Assembly: GCA_001586965.3 (NCBI GenBank)
Contig: LUCW03000070.1
Location: 27,501-82,500 of the forward strand
Direction: 5' to 3'
Length of the DNA stretch: 55,000 bases
From: Sphaeroforma sirkka
Taxonomy: Eukaryota > Opisthokonta > Ichthyosporea > Ichthyophonida
The position numbers and the translations under genes were made by a program. Shown in pieces: positions 41,001-51,826 of the stretch. The notes below the pieces were generated by a model. The model ran no database searches, was not told the DNA's origin, and saw only the letters and a list, made by a program, of their open reading frames with translations. How positions within the stretch are numbered: position 1 is the stretch's first letter; every line of letters starts with the position of its first letter.

Positions 41001-43038
41001 GGCCCTCCAGGGCAACAACGGTCCTCCCCGGGACCACCGCCCTCGGTAAGTTTACGTATATATGGATATGTAGGCTTTTTCTACTTGTTTGGGTGTGTGC
41101 ATTTGTGTGTATATATGCATGTACTCGTAGGCATGCCTGGGGAAGCACGTTGTACGGACTTGCGACATTTTTTAGAATATCAGCGCGCTTAAATATGAAG
41201 CTATACCTGGTATAAGTACAGAAATGTAGGCATGCGTGGGTGCGCCCATATATACCGCTCGTATTTGGACGGTCATGTGCATCCAGAGTTGTACCGAACA
41301 TCACTATAGCAGAGCCATTCAATACACACCCGTCCCTCATGCAACCGAACCCGCTCGTGGTCAGCAAGCCGTTTATAATTGGAAGGGGATTGTTATAGCG
41401 GTGATCATTTAAGAGGATGTAGATGATATTGCTTGCTTGAACTAGAACTGAAAGTCTTGTTACCAGCCCATGGACTGCAAGCCATGCACCAAAGCATTCA
41501 CTCATACGGCCGGACCTTTTTTCACTTGACAGGGCGGCCCTCCCCCGGCATTTGGGGCCTACTCCGCCGCGCCTTCGGGACCACCGCCCGCGTTCCAGGC
41601 GTACACCAAGGAGGAGCCTGCAGGTAAGTACTTCTTGACTAAGCTTAATGTAGATATGCTTGACTAAGCTTAATTTAGAGCGATCCAGGTTGTTTTATAC
41701 ATCATCTTGAGCCCCTTCTTCCGCCCGTTTCTAGCCATCTACCGACTCGCGTTCTGTCCGTCTCTATCATCTCCACCAGTGCCTCCTTGTCTATCTATTG
41801 ACATACTGTTTGTGCATCTCTATCCTTGACGACTTCACTTTCCTCACCACCTTTCTTATTGGTTTACTATCACACTATTTGTACACATTTTTTATATAAG
41901 TCGACCTTTTTACTACCTTCCTTTTCCGTTTACTACCATACATTTTGTACATCTCATCTCTATCCCATTCGTCTTGAACCTCCGTTTTCTAACATAATTT
42001 CTGCACATAACTATCCTGTATATCGTCAACATTCTTACAACCTTCCATATCCGTTTACTAACATATCTTCTGCACATATCTATCGTCTCCTGACCACTTT
42101 CCTTATCTGTTTACTATCCTTATCCGTTTACTATGCTTATCCGTTTACTAACATACCTCTCTATCATCTGCATCAGTCCCTGGCAGTGCCGCGCCGGCTC
42201 TTGTGCGAGCAACCACACCGCCCGTAGGCCCTCCGGTGCTGAAGGATAGCAAGCTCATCTTCTGGCACGCAGATAAATCAATGGTATGTCAAAACGTTAA
42301 AGCGTCTTGTCATATGCGTGTTTGGTGAGTGGTAATGGGTTTGTCGAACTGGGTTTTACGCTATGGGATGGTATGTCAAGCGTAAAAGTGACTGTCGATA
42401 CGTTTTGAGTGGATGGGAAAAGTTTGTTTGACTGTTTTGACGCTGCCAATGTACAAGTGACTGACAATGCGTTTTTAGTGCGTGTGAATAGGTTTATTGA
42501 GCTGTTTTGCACTACGCGATGGTGTGTCAAGCGTAAAAGAGTCAATAAGTTGTTGACGGGTGTGAATAAGTTTGTCGAATTGTTTGGTTCTCATAAGTCA
42601 ATACTATAGAGGCAACTATCACTAGCCACGATGGGGAAAATTAGTATGCGATGAGTAGAATAAACTATCTGTAGATAGAGGGCCATGCGTGCACGCTTAC
42701 TTACATCATTGATAAGTATATACACATTGATATTTGAAGAGTGGGAGCTCTCTCAGTATGCTATGTTTGTGCCGTAAAGTCGTCGCCCACAGAGTGTTTA
42801 TATTATCATCCACTGCCAATCGGAAGCGTATATATTATGGCATGTGTAAAGTGAGAAGCCTTATAATCGAGCGAAAAAGTGTTGGAAATCCGTTCCTATC
42901 CTTCATCTTTATATACATATATATATATATATATTACCATCTTTCTATTTTTTTAAGGAGGAGGTTCGAGCCGAGCTACCTCAGTACAGAATGAATCTTG
43001 CAGAGATCAGCAGTGGTCCCCAGCCAGCCGCCATGTAA
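37293..43038 (+). CDS. ZNF207: BuGZ/ZNF207-like zinc-finger protein, nine exons, with frame breaks
   Basis: Exons: 37293-37581, 38682-38862, 39151-39311, 39460-39735, 40344-40468, 40747-41045, 41533-41623, 42177-42283, 42958-43038, about 535 aa. The start [28 protein letters not shown] and then [19 protein letters not shown] and GMEGIP match the two C2H2 fingers of BuGZ. The middle is low-complexity Gly/Pro/Met/Gln, including about nine NGPPPGM units in exon 6. The C-terminus ([11 protein letters not shown]) matches the GLEBS-type BUB3-binding end of ZNF207, with its Glu-Glu split across the exon 8/9 junction. BuGZ binds BUB3 and microtubules at kinetochores and supports splicing. The frame breaks once between the fingers at 37399-37402, where one A appears to be missing from an AAAA run. 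Exon 1-2 and exon 4-5 phases are each off by one base. I read these as sequence errors or unresolved micro-exons, not decay, because everything else is intact. Confidence 0.88.
37659..38400. repeat. Large (TA)n/(CA)n/(CAT)n block in BuGZ intron 1
   Basis: Successive pure tracts: TA at about 37660-37714 and 37738-37765, CA at 37836-37904, CAT trinucleotides at about 37914-37945, TA at about 38001-38050, then mixed ATACAT/ATGCAT to 38400. It makes up most of intron 1. Confidence 0.97.
40490..40606. repeat. (CA)n/(TA)n microsatellites in BuGZ intron 5
   Basis: CACGCA units, TA-rich sequence and ACACAC/TATATA tracts fill the start of intron 5, beginning about 20 bp after the GTAAGA donor. Confidence 0.9.
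42281..42600 (+). repeat. Imperfect tandem repeat beginning at the BuGZ exon 8 donor
   Basis: The exon 8 donor context ATG-GTATGTCAAAACGTTAAA recurs at about 42370 as ATGGTATGTCAAGCGTAAAA and at about 42520 as ATGGTGTGTCAAGCGTAAAA. The intervening sequences share GGGTTTGTCGAACTG / AGGTTTATTGAGCTG / AAGTTTGTCGAATTG. The units are diverged and of unequal length. Confidence 0.75.
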
Positions 43039-44442
43039 ACAGAGACTACCGGAGTGTGTTTACATCTGACAGGCGAGTGTACCATGCGGTAGGTCGATGT
43101 GCTCATCACGACAAGGTAGATTAGTGGGCAATTGCTGGTGAATTAATTCTACAATATTAATATAACCAAACGACCACGCACCGTGAGGAGAACAATTTGG
43201 GCCTTGAATGCCCTGATGTGGCCTTCACTGGGTGATACCTACACTACACACAGCATTTAGTCGTATGTGGGTGGATTAGATAGGCGCTTGAACCTGCTGA
43301 ATAGTATGGGTCCAGTGTCAAGGCACGTGCAGTGTTTAATAGAGAACGCTCTGTTGCATCATCATCGGCGTCGTCGTCGACAAGTACTTGCTTATTTAGT
43401 AGTATCGAATATGCAACAGCACCATCCAAGGGGATTCCAGTACAAACAATAAAGTTATATAAGAAACTATGTGCTTCGGAACTTGAACTATGAACCGAGT
43501 TAGAGAAGAAAATCATAAATTGGATAAGGGTTTCTCAAAATGGCAGGCAAGTTATGTTGGACTGATTGTCGATTGAATTTTGGGTGGATAAAGTATGAGG
43601 AACCCGAACTTAGGAAGGAGAATGAAGGATTGTATTACATCGCACCGCTATTCGATTGCGCTTTGGATGCATGAAGTATAAGAAATTCGAAATGGGATGG
43701 ACAAAAAGGATTGGATTAGATCACAATGCTTATCCACTGCGCCAGGGATGGATCAAGTATGTCAAAGTCGTATGTGGCGCAACTGAGATTCCTTCTTTCA
43801 TCGTTCAGGATATGAATATACACGAGTGCACGGGATGAATATTTTGTTTCTATAGCCGCATGTTGGTCTTTGTTGCGTTATTCTGGTTTATTGATACCTA
43901 TAAGTTGATATCTATAAGGGCGCAGGTTCGTAAGACAGGGAACGGACAGTATATACAAGAATTGCTGTAGAAGTGTTTCTATATTCACTCTCTAGAGTTG
44001 TGGCATAAAAATATATATACAGTGATGCCTTTGCAATTACATATGTACATTATGAATGTCTGGTTCACTACGCTTGGTGATAGATTATTGCTGCGAGCTT
44101 TTCATACCGAGTATGTATATATACACTACCAGATGATGGGATATTTCTATCCAGGGTAAACAGACGAAGGCATTTTCAACCCGGAATATTCCGTAAATAC
44201 TATACATTTAATGTTACCCTTACGTTCACTGACACTATACGGACGTTGAAATAGATGAACTTTGTATGCGGGTTTATCTAACTAAATCTCCTGAGATTTT
44301 AATATATGGGAATATACAAAAATATCACAAGAATAATGATAAGAAGAATTAGAATAGTAATAGAAATAGAAATAGGAATATAAATGGAAATGTCAATAAA
44401 GATAGAAATTTCAATAGAAATAGAAATATATGAACATATAAA

Positions 44443-44510
<68 letters not shown>

Positions 44511-44542
44511 CATTATTGACACACAACAAAACACACAACACG

Positions 44543-44573
<31 letters not shown>

Positions 44574-44575
44574 TC

Positions 44576-44615
<40 letters not shown>

Positions 44616-45297
44616 CATACATACACATACACGCACATACATGTATATATATATATATATATATTATGTATCATATGTATATGTAGGCATATGCATATAT
44701 ATATATGTATACATATTTTATTCTTTACGCATATATGTATATATGGCATGCAATGTGCAAACGTAATGCGTATGTACAATGTATGCATACATATGCATAC
44801 GTATATGTGCAAATGCAAACGTAAACGTAGAACGTAAACGGATGTGTAATATATTATATATGTATATATAATACATAATATTATATATATATATACACAT
44901 ATATTATACCCATATATATAATAAAAAAAAACGTAAACGTAGAAACGCAATATTATTATAATATTATATATATTATAAAACATAAGAATATATAATATAT
45001 ATACATATAATAATATATATATATTATATAACATATATATATATATTATATATTATAATTATATAATATATATATTAATATATTATAATATGTAATATAT
45101 ATACATTTACATATTAATAATGCTGCATATTATATAATATATATAGATTTTTACGCATATTATATATATATATGTATATATATCATGCATGCATCACACA
45201 CACACACATATATACATGTATATATATTTATGCATACACATACATACATATATATATATATATTTATACATATGTATATATTATATATATATATGCA

Positions 45298-45336
<39 letters not shown>

Positions 45337-45945
45337 ATATACTATATATATATATATATATATATTTATTCATATCACACACACACAAATATATATATAC
45401 ATATTACTCAGCCTTATTAACATAAAGCCATACACATATCCATTCGCATACACATAGACATACCAATCCACTTAGCTTTACACAAGCCTGTTTACATTCC
45501 CATATACATACATATCGACATACTCATGTACACATAGACATGTAGACATACCTACCCAGGCACGCATACAGCCATATAGAAATACTTATTATATACGCAT
45601 ACGCACGAGTCCATGACTGTAAAGTGAATACACACAACAAGTGAATAGAAATAGGGACCTGGTCATTCTGAGCAATTTCCGCTAAATATTTAATTAACTC
45701 TTTGATCGGACGGGACGGTCTATTTAATGCACTCGAAGTAAGAGCATTTCCCAACCCTATCTATTCGCGAGCGCACCATATGGGAATTCAAATCAAGACT
45801 CAATCAAGCCTGCCTGCATAAAACGACTGCTCGTTACTTCCGCCTGCAATAGACGGACTATCAAGACTGCCTCCGACACTTCACTACCAGGACCATCCGA
45901 CCAGGGGTGTTTAATACGCATATATGTAGATATATGTACTGTAAT
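43039..45945. other. Spacer between BuGZ and the first GTPase, both 3' ends
   Basis: From 43039 to 44440 I see no recognisable gene; a 60-codon frame at 43656-43838 has no motif. 44445-45400 is microsatellite. 45420-45945 has no supportable feature. Confidence 0.5.
44445..45400. repeat. Long compound (TA)n/(CA)n microsatellite region
   Basis: About 950 bp of TA tracts (for example 44448-44497 and 45296-45332), CA tracts (about 44539-44560), TAATAT and ACGTAAACG variants. All apparent open frames are repeat-derived. Confidence 0.95.
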
Positions 45946-47991
45946 TCAATTTGGGCGAGACTTTTTTCGGACTCTGCTCTGTTCACTTCCGTCGTCAAGT
46001 CGCAGACGTGCCATGCTCTGGTCAGAGGGAGTGTCGGGTCTGGTCACCTTGTGCAAAAGGCTTCCTATTCTGTTGTAATCTGAAAGAGTCTCGCTGACCA
46101 GTATTAACAAATTCGAAGCAGCTTTCTCCCTCACTCTAATCAAACAGTTTGCAACGGCTGAAGCGATTTCTTCTTTGTGTGAATCATAGAATCTCAAGAT
46201 GTTGGCTTTTGTATGTCTCATCCCTCCCCTATCTCCTACACATACATACGCCCTTTTCATGATTTCGGCGATGACTGCAATTGGTTTGGATTCGAATTCG
46301 TCCTTGATCATAATTCGTTGGAGGCGTTCGATTTTGGACTTTACCGCATGCGGAGGGTTCCATGGCAATGTTTTTCCAGTTAAGTCCCGTAGATAAATTC
46401 TGAGCAGTCTCGTAGACTGCTCAAACCCTGATAGCATCTCTTTGTTCAAATCGACAAATTTCCTCTGCCGCTCTCCATCGCAGAGTATTTTAACCTCCCC
46501 ACGACCCCTTTGCTTTAAAACAAATCGTAATCCACTATAGTTAGATCCGAAAAGATCCAGCTGGTGCTTCAGCAGCCTTCGGACATAATCTATAGTTTGT
46601 TTTTTTTCGGCTCGGTTACGTATTCGTGTATCTAGACTACCAAGATACGTAGAACTATTTACATTCTCCGTTTCCGATATAAAATTATCGCGCTCAAAAA
46701 AATGCCATCCGTTTGCTACGGCCGCAATTTCAATCAGAAGAGATTTCCCATGCGCTTTTGCTAAAGCTTTCAGATTCTGAAGGACTGGGGCCACATCGAA
46801 GTCTTTGTATTGAGCGCAATTGACGATCGCGGGCAAAGCATCAGTGTCGCATTCATCATCCTCGCGTATTGTTGCCTTGATCTGCTGGAGGCTCTTGATT
46901 ATCTTCATTCTCTCATGTTTATATGCTAATTCGTCAGGATTCTCATCATTATCGTCAACTAAATCTTTCTCTGTGTCTTCCCCACTGTATCCTTTTTCAT
47001 CACCATATTCGATCTTGCCCTCGAGCTGGTACTTCTTCATTAGCATTTCTTGAAAGTAGTCCAAATCACGACCGACAAGGCTAGCTTTACGTGTACCGTC
47101 CCATTTGGTTCTTACTATGGTGATTTTTTCTACGCCAACATAATCATCTACGGAATTTAGCAGTGTCCAAGGTCCGTATTTAACCTTCCCCGCCTCTCTA
47201 GCCAAACAGAGGAAGACATAAGGACGTTTTTCTTTGAGAAAGCGCCTTGACTTGTTGTTTCGCAGTGGATTGGAATCGCCCAGACCAGGAACATCGACCA
47301 GGCTGATATTTGGCGGTAGCCGTCCTTCGAAGTTGGTTGTAACTTTGATCTCAGCTATGCTTTCACCTTCATTATCGAACTCGCTGAGCGCAACACGAGC
47401 TAACTCGTATGACGAGTATGTATTATAGGTAACCCATTTACCGAATTTAGACACCAGATTGGGAGGGACTTCATCTAGCATCGCAACTAACTCCACTTCC
47501 GTTTTGTTTCTCGTTGTATACCCTAAATTTCTCAAGATATTACAGAATTCAACCGGATTATCGCTAGCCCCATTTTTAAGCGAGTTTCGATCTTCTTCCC
47601 ATTGAGTCTCAGAGAGATAGAGCACTTCTATTATCACCTGTCCTCGCATCAATTTCGGATCAGACTCGCATCTGAGCACATTCCTAGACACGGCTTCCGC
47701 ATCATACTGAGATACTTTTCCAAATCGTATACCTGTAAGAGCATTGAATAGCGTACTTTTTCCAGCACCGGTTTGGCCGATTAAAGCAACTTCTACCAAC
47801 CCACTATCTTGCTCCAGGTGCTTTGCTACATCTTCCGCACTGGTCCGTCCAAACAAACTTCTAGCTTTCTCTTGTATTTTCTGTGATTCAAAACGAAGCA
47901 TATCGATGGTAATGTTCTCATGATCAGCAAATTTCCGGCAAAGGTGCTCGTATAGGTAGGTCTCACGTAGAGATGTTGCATTTCCCTTCAT
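45946..47991 (-). CDS. Large GTPase of the dynamin superfamily, SLIP-GC/NUGGC-like, intronless
   Basis: A single uninterrupted frame of 681 codons from ATG. GTPase motifs appear in order: P-loop GQTGAGKST at residues 72-80, DVPGLGD (G3, DxxG) at about 235-241, and the G4-like RTKWD at about 295. After the P-loop come an EVLYLSETQWEEDRNSL segment and then PLRNNKSRRFLKEKRPYVF after the DxxG motif. Both resemble vertebrate SLIP-GC (NUGGC) and its fungal/protist relatives. The second half is helical and charged with no recognised domain. It contains LLIEIAAVANGW and a KQRGRGE motif shared exactly or nearly so with the paralogue at 51827-53877. The C-terminus is basic (RVRKKSRP), a possible nuclear signal. 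Lack of introns is unusual beside its neighbours. Function (GTP-dependent remodelling, possibly nuclear) is inferred from the family only. Confidence 0.7.
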   Translation of the reverse strand: MKGNATSLRETYLYEHLCRKFADHENITIDMLRFESQKIQEKARSLFGRTSAEDVAKHLEQDSGLVEVALIGQTGAGKSTLFNALTGIRFGKVSQYDAEAVSRNVLRCESDPKLMRGQVIIEVLYLSETQWEEDRNSLKNGASDNPVEFCNILRNLGYTTRNKTEVELVAMLDEVPPNLVSKFGKWVTYNTYSSYELARVALSEFDNEGESIAEIKVTTNFEGRLPPNISLVDVPGLGDSNPLRNNKSRRFLKEKRPYVFLCLAREAGKVKYGPWTLLNSVDDYVGVEKITIVRTKWDGTRKASLVGRDLDYFQEMLMKKYQLEGKIEYGDEKGYSGEDTEKDLVDDNDENPDELAYKHERMKIIKSLQQIKATIREDDECDTDALPAIVNCAQYKDFDVAPVLQNLKALAKAHGKSLLIEIAAVANGWHFFERDNFISETENVNSSTYLGSLDTRIRNRAEKKQTIDYVRRLLKHQLDLFGSNYSGLRFVLKQRGRGEVKILCDGERQRKFVDLNKEMLSGFEQSTRLLRIYLRDLTGKTLPWNPPHAVKSKIERLQRIMIKDEFESKPIAVIAEIMKRAYVCVGDRGGMRHTKANILRFYDSHKEEIASAVANCLIRVREKAASNLLILVSETLSDYNRIGSLLHKVTRPDTPSDQSMARLRLDDGSEQSRVRKKSRPN

Positions 47992-48825
47992 TGTTCGAAA
48001 TAAATGTTTTCTTCCAAATATTGTGCCATTTTATACTTATTATATTTTATTTGTACAGATTGAGATCCTGCTTGAAAGTAGAATATATTTCTTAAAAAAA
48101 AGTTGGATGACACGAAGTATATATTTTTCTAAAAAGAAAAACAATTATGTACATATGTATTTGTTTTAAAAAAAAAAACACTAAACGGCACGGTCAGGCT
48201 GTCAGCACTCTAGCAAGTGCATTGTCTAGACTCCAGTGTATTGTGTGTGATGAACTTCCATGGGAGTTCCACCGAATTGAAAAATAAAAGTGGTATTTAT
48301 GTATGTATCTCAGTGTTAAAAAAAATGTTTCGTTATCCAATGGAATAACGATTTCACTCTGAGTATTTTTAGATTTCTGTTTATCCTAAAATCTATACAT
48401 ATTTTGTTTTAATTTTTTGATTTTGGTCTGACATGTGTTGTTTTTTAAAAAACAAAACAGAAACAAAATATGTAAAGTTGGCCTTCTATGAATCTATGAT
48501 ACAAGAAGGCAATTTTTTGTTCAAAAATAAACAGATAGTTTAGTTTTTGTGTGTAGGGTGTTAGAACTATGGATTGTGGAATAAATACTGAGACTGTGAC
48601 TCTGTGGAACTTTGGAAGTGTGTATATTTTGTTACTCTGGTGTATAACTTCCTACGGACGTTAGTCCTTTGTGGCAATTTTTTCTTTCTCTATGTAGCTA
48701 CTCTAGATGGTCACGGACTCTTAGGTGTATACTGTATTGGCAATAAATACATATTTACACACACGCACGTGCATTGTGCATACAACAGCCAACAATACTC
48801 TTTCTAACTAGTAGCCTACAATAAT

Positions 48826-49034
48826 CTGGGTTGGCATACGACAACGACATACATCTCTGAAAAAATGTCGTCGCGCCATGTATGACGTGTCGTCTCGATA
48901 TGTGTATGTAGGCGACGATACAGCCACCAGCAAATCCGCCGACATCATGTCGCGACCGACATGTTCTACAAATTGTCGCCGCGACATGTATGACATGTCG
49001 TTTGCCCAAATGTCGGTGTCGTTTACCAACCCAG
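48826..49034 (+). mobile_element. 209-bp MITE (hAT-like), copy 1
   Basis: The element starts CTGGGTTGG...ACGACA and ends in its inverted complement. The terminal inverted repeat is about 25 bp with three mismatches. It is flanked by a perfect 8-bp target-site duplication, ACAATAAT (48818-48825 and 49035-49042). Subterminal CATGTATGACATGTCG copies are present. No coding capacity. An 8-bp duplication is typical of hAT elements; family assignment is inference. Confidence 0.88.
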
Positions 49035-49864
49035 ACAATAATACAACGCTATGTAACAAGCGGCTAACATATATCAGCTGTGAGTGTGAGGGGAGGGGCT
49101 GAGGGCTTAACCGCTTAGGGCGCCTCAGGCTGAGGTCGCGGAGCACCGGAGCTGTTGAGTCCGCCAGAGAATTAAGATCCTGAGAGGCTGAGTCCTGAGC
49201 CAAGAGGGAACTCTCAGGGGAGTGTTGAATAGAAATCACCGGTATACTCAATTGCTCGTGCTATACTACCAATTATATGGCCTAGCCGCTTGGGGCTATG
49301 TACATACTACTAGAGAGAGAGAAAAGGGGCATGCCTGAGCTTGGTCCGTTGGAGCTGGGACTCTGGAGTTTGGAGTCTGGGACGTGGGATATGAACACAG
49401 AATAATGATGGGAAAAAAAAAATAGCTGTGGCCTATTTTAATTTGATCTTTTGTTTTTAAAAATATAGAAAATACCTATAAAATTGCCTGTAAGTAGTGG
49501 CTTTAGGAGTCCAGGGCCCCGGTTGTAGAGTCCAAGCCTCCCCAGCTCCTCTCTCTTTACTCTACTCTAGGAGCTACATAGTAGAAACTCAAGAGAGTAG
49601 AGGCTCGAGAGTTGAGCGAGAGCTTGCTTCTCAGGGCTCAGGAACGTGCCTTAAATAGGCTGAAAACGTAGTACGTTCTACGTTAACGCTTAGTTTCGAA
49701 ACCGGTTTCCCGTTTTCCGGTAGTATGAGCACAAACCCAGACTCCTATAACGTACGAAAATGTAGTACGTTTTACGCCGACGTGTCAATTTTGCCTGCCC
49801 TCACGGCCTCAGTTGATGGGGCCCAAAGGCCCTTGTCGCACACTTGCACTGTAAATAATCGACC

Positions 49865-49886
49865 GTCGCGACTCGCGAGTCGCGAC
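49865..49886. repeat. Perfect 22-bp palindrome
   Basis: GTCGCGAC, then a six-base TCGCGA core, then GTCGCGAC: a perfect 22-bp inverted repeat without a spacer. It sits in the GTPase spacer among sequences similar to the MITE interior. Confidence 0.85.
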
Positions 49887-50817
49887 GTGTCGTCAAATTT
49901 TATGCACAGTCACCTCGAGAGGGTGTCCATACCAACTGACCATTTCTGAGGCGCAGGTGCATCGAACCAAGCCTAGTATAACTGGTCACCATTTTTTTTG
50001 TTGTACATAAATTCAAAATAGTGCACGCCCTGAATTGAGAAAATGACATGTCGCGACCTCAATGTAACGACATGTCACTAGAACAAACACGTAAACGACC
50101 GTCGCGATCGCCATAGGTAAAGACATGTCGTTTACGAGTGCCAGACAACTCCACGAGTGATAATAAATTATAAAATATAACGTATAAAGCCAGGACACAG
50201 AGCCAGGAGTAGATAGCCAAACAGAAGCGCCATAACCTCAGCAATTCAGCATCTCTCTACGAGTTGATCTCGGCATCTCAGGCAATTATTTTGTAAACAA
50301 ATATTGTAGATGTCAGATTTCAGATTTGTAGATAGTTTGACTTTTGACTATGTATTTCTTTTTATTGTGGAAAACAAAACATAGCAAAAAACCGAAACAA
50401 TATATTTTCTTGTTGAGTGTTGAGTCAGTAAGTTGAGACTGAGTTGACTAAATATATGACTGTGTGCGTTTAATTTTTAAAATAGAAGGCTATGATACAT
50501 GGTTGAATGCCACGGGCCACCATGGACCATTGGAGGTTGGAGTTTGGAGTTTGGACCCTTGTACTACTACTTTAAAAAAAAAATTTACGACATATCTCCG
50601 ACTCCGCGTGATTTTAAATCAGTATTTTAAAAAATCACAAGTTCTCAATTTCTCGGGTCCATTCATTTATGCAATAAATTTTTAACAAAACAAATTTTCA
50701 TGATGACATAACCTACTAAATTAAAAAAAAACAATGATGAAGCAACATTTTGTTTTTGTTTTGTGAAATAAAGTAGACAAACCAAAACAAAAAAACATGA
50801 GATTCGAGACGGAGTCA

Positions 50818-50905
50818 TCTGCTGACATGTGTATTTTATTTAGGCTAGATACAGCCACCAGCAGACCTGCCCACACCATGTCGGCGCCGTTTATTTACCA
50901 AGTCG
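50818..50905 (-). mobile_element. Truncated, diverged copy of the MITE
   Basis: The core GATACAGCCACCAGCAGACC, CACCATGTCG and a degraded end (GTTTATTTACCAAG) match the interior and one end of the 209-bp element. The rest, including the other terminal repeat, is missing. No target-site duplication was found. Orientation is uncertain. Confidence 0.55.
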
Positions 50906-51391
50906 CTCAGGCCTCAGTCACAGTGCCTCGAAATGAGTCTCATTTAAAATAAAACATGCTGGGGCGCCGCAGAGACCAAAAGCTTGTCACCTAAGAGGGT
51001 AGCTAATAATTTGTGAATATGTCCGCACAGGGTGAGGCGGACGGGCGGTGAGCTGAGGCCTGAGTGTGAGATACGAAGATTTCTTGATGTACCCTTTCTC
51101 CCTCACTTTCACTCAACACGCACACACAAATATTTACGTACTGTTGTTCAGGCACACACGCTCAGTCGCTCACACATAAACACATTCACCCACCGGGGAG
51201 GGGAAGCCTTCCGCCTTATTTTATAAAAAAAATTCTTTTCTGCTGTCAATAACGGATCCACAAAAGGATGTTCTATTTTTTGAAACGAAATTACATTTAG
51301 GATCCCTAGAGGGCCTCTTGGGGCCAACAAATGGGGAGAAAGTGTTCCAGACAGATTTCAAGTTCAATAAAAGAAATAGGGACTCTACAAC

Positions 51392-51600
51392 CTGGGTTGG
51401 TAACCGACGCCGACATTTGGGCAAACGACATGTCATACATGTCGCGGCGACATTTCGTAGGACATGTCGGTCGCGACATGGTGTCGGTAGGTCTGCTGGT
51501 GGCTGTATCGTAGCATACATACACATATCGAAACGACATGTCATACATGTCGCGACGACATTTTTTCAGGGGTGTATGTCGTTGTCGTATACCATCCCAG
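51392..51600 (-). mobile_element. 209-bp MITE (hAT-like), copy 2, inverted relative to copy 1
   Basis: The reverse complement aligns with copy 1 end to end without net length change; differences are scattered substitutions. The ends are CTGGG...CCCAG with terminal inverted repeats. Flanks are TCTACAAC (51384-51391) and TCTACAGC (51601-51608), an 8-bp duplication with one mismatch. The insertion is about 220 bp upstream of the second GTPase. Confidence 0.87.
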
Positions 51601-51826
51601 TCTACAGCTACGCTTTCGGTGAATCGGTGATAAATATCTACAAAAGACTGGCAAATCGTAAATAAAACTAATCCAGAACAGCTTCTTTTATTTTTATGAT
51701 ATCTTCTTGATGGTGTTCCGTCTCTGTGTTTGACACTTGTGCAAAAAAGCCTCCTAAAAAGGAACATACTGTTTTGAACAGCAATTTTATTATACATACT
51801 CTCTTTGAACAAAAAGGTTATGTCTT

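Larger units (their letters stand above)
47992..51826. other. Divergent spacer between the paired GTPase genes
   Basis: 3.8 kb with no recognisable gene. It holds two full MITE copies, a truncated copy and other GACATGTC/GTCGCGAC-rich fragments (about 49863-50145). It also has T-rich tracts and repeated GGAGTTTGGA-type sequence near 49350-49390 and 50525-50560. Promoters of both GTPases must lie here. Confidence 0.5.

Noticed and set aside
48826..51600. p53-type response elements, suggested by the many GACATGTC sequences
   Set aside because: The flanking bases mostly break the RRRCATGYYY rule, and the motifs belong to the MITE sequence itself.
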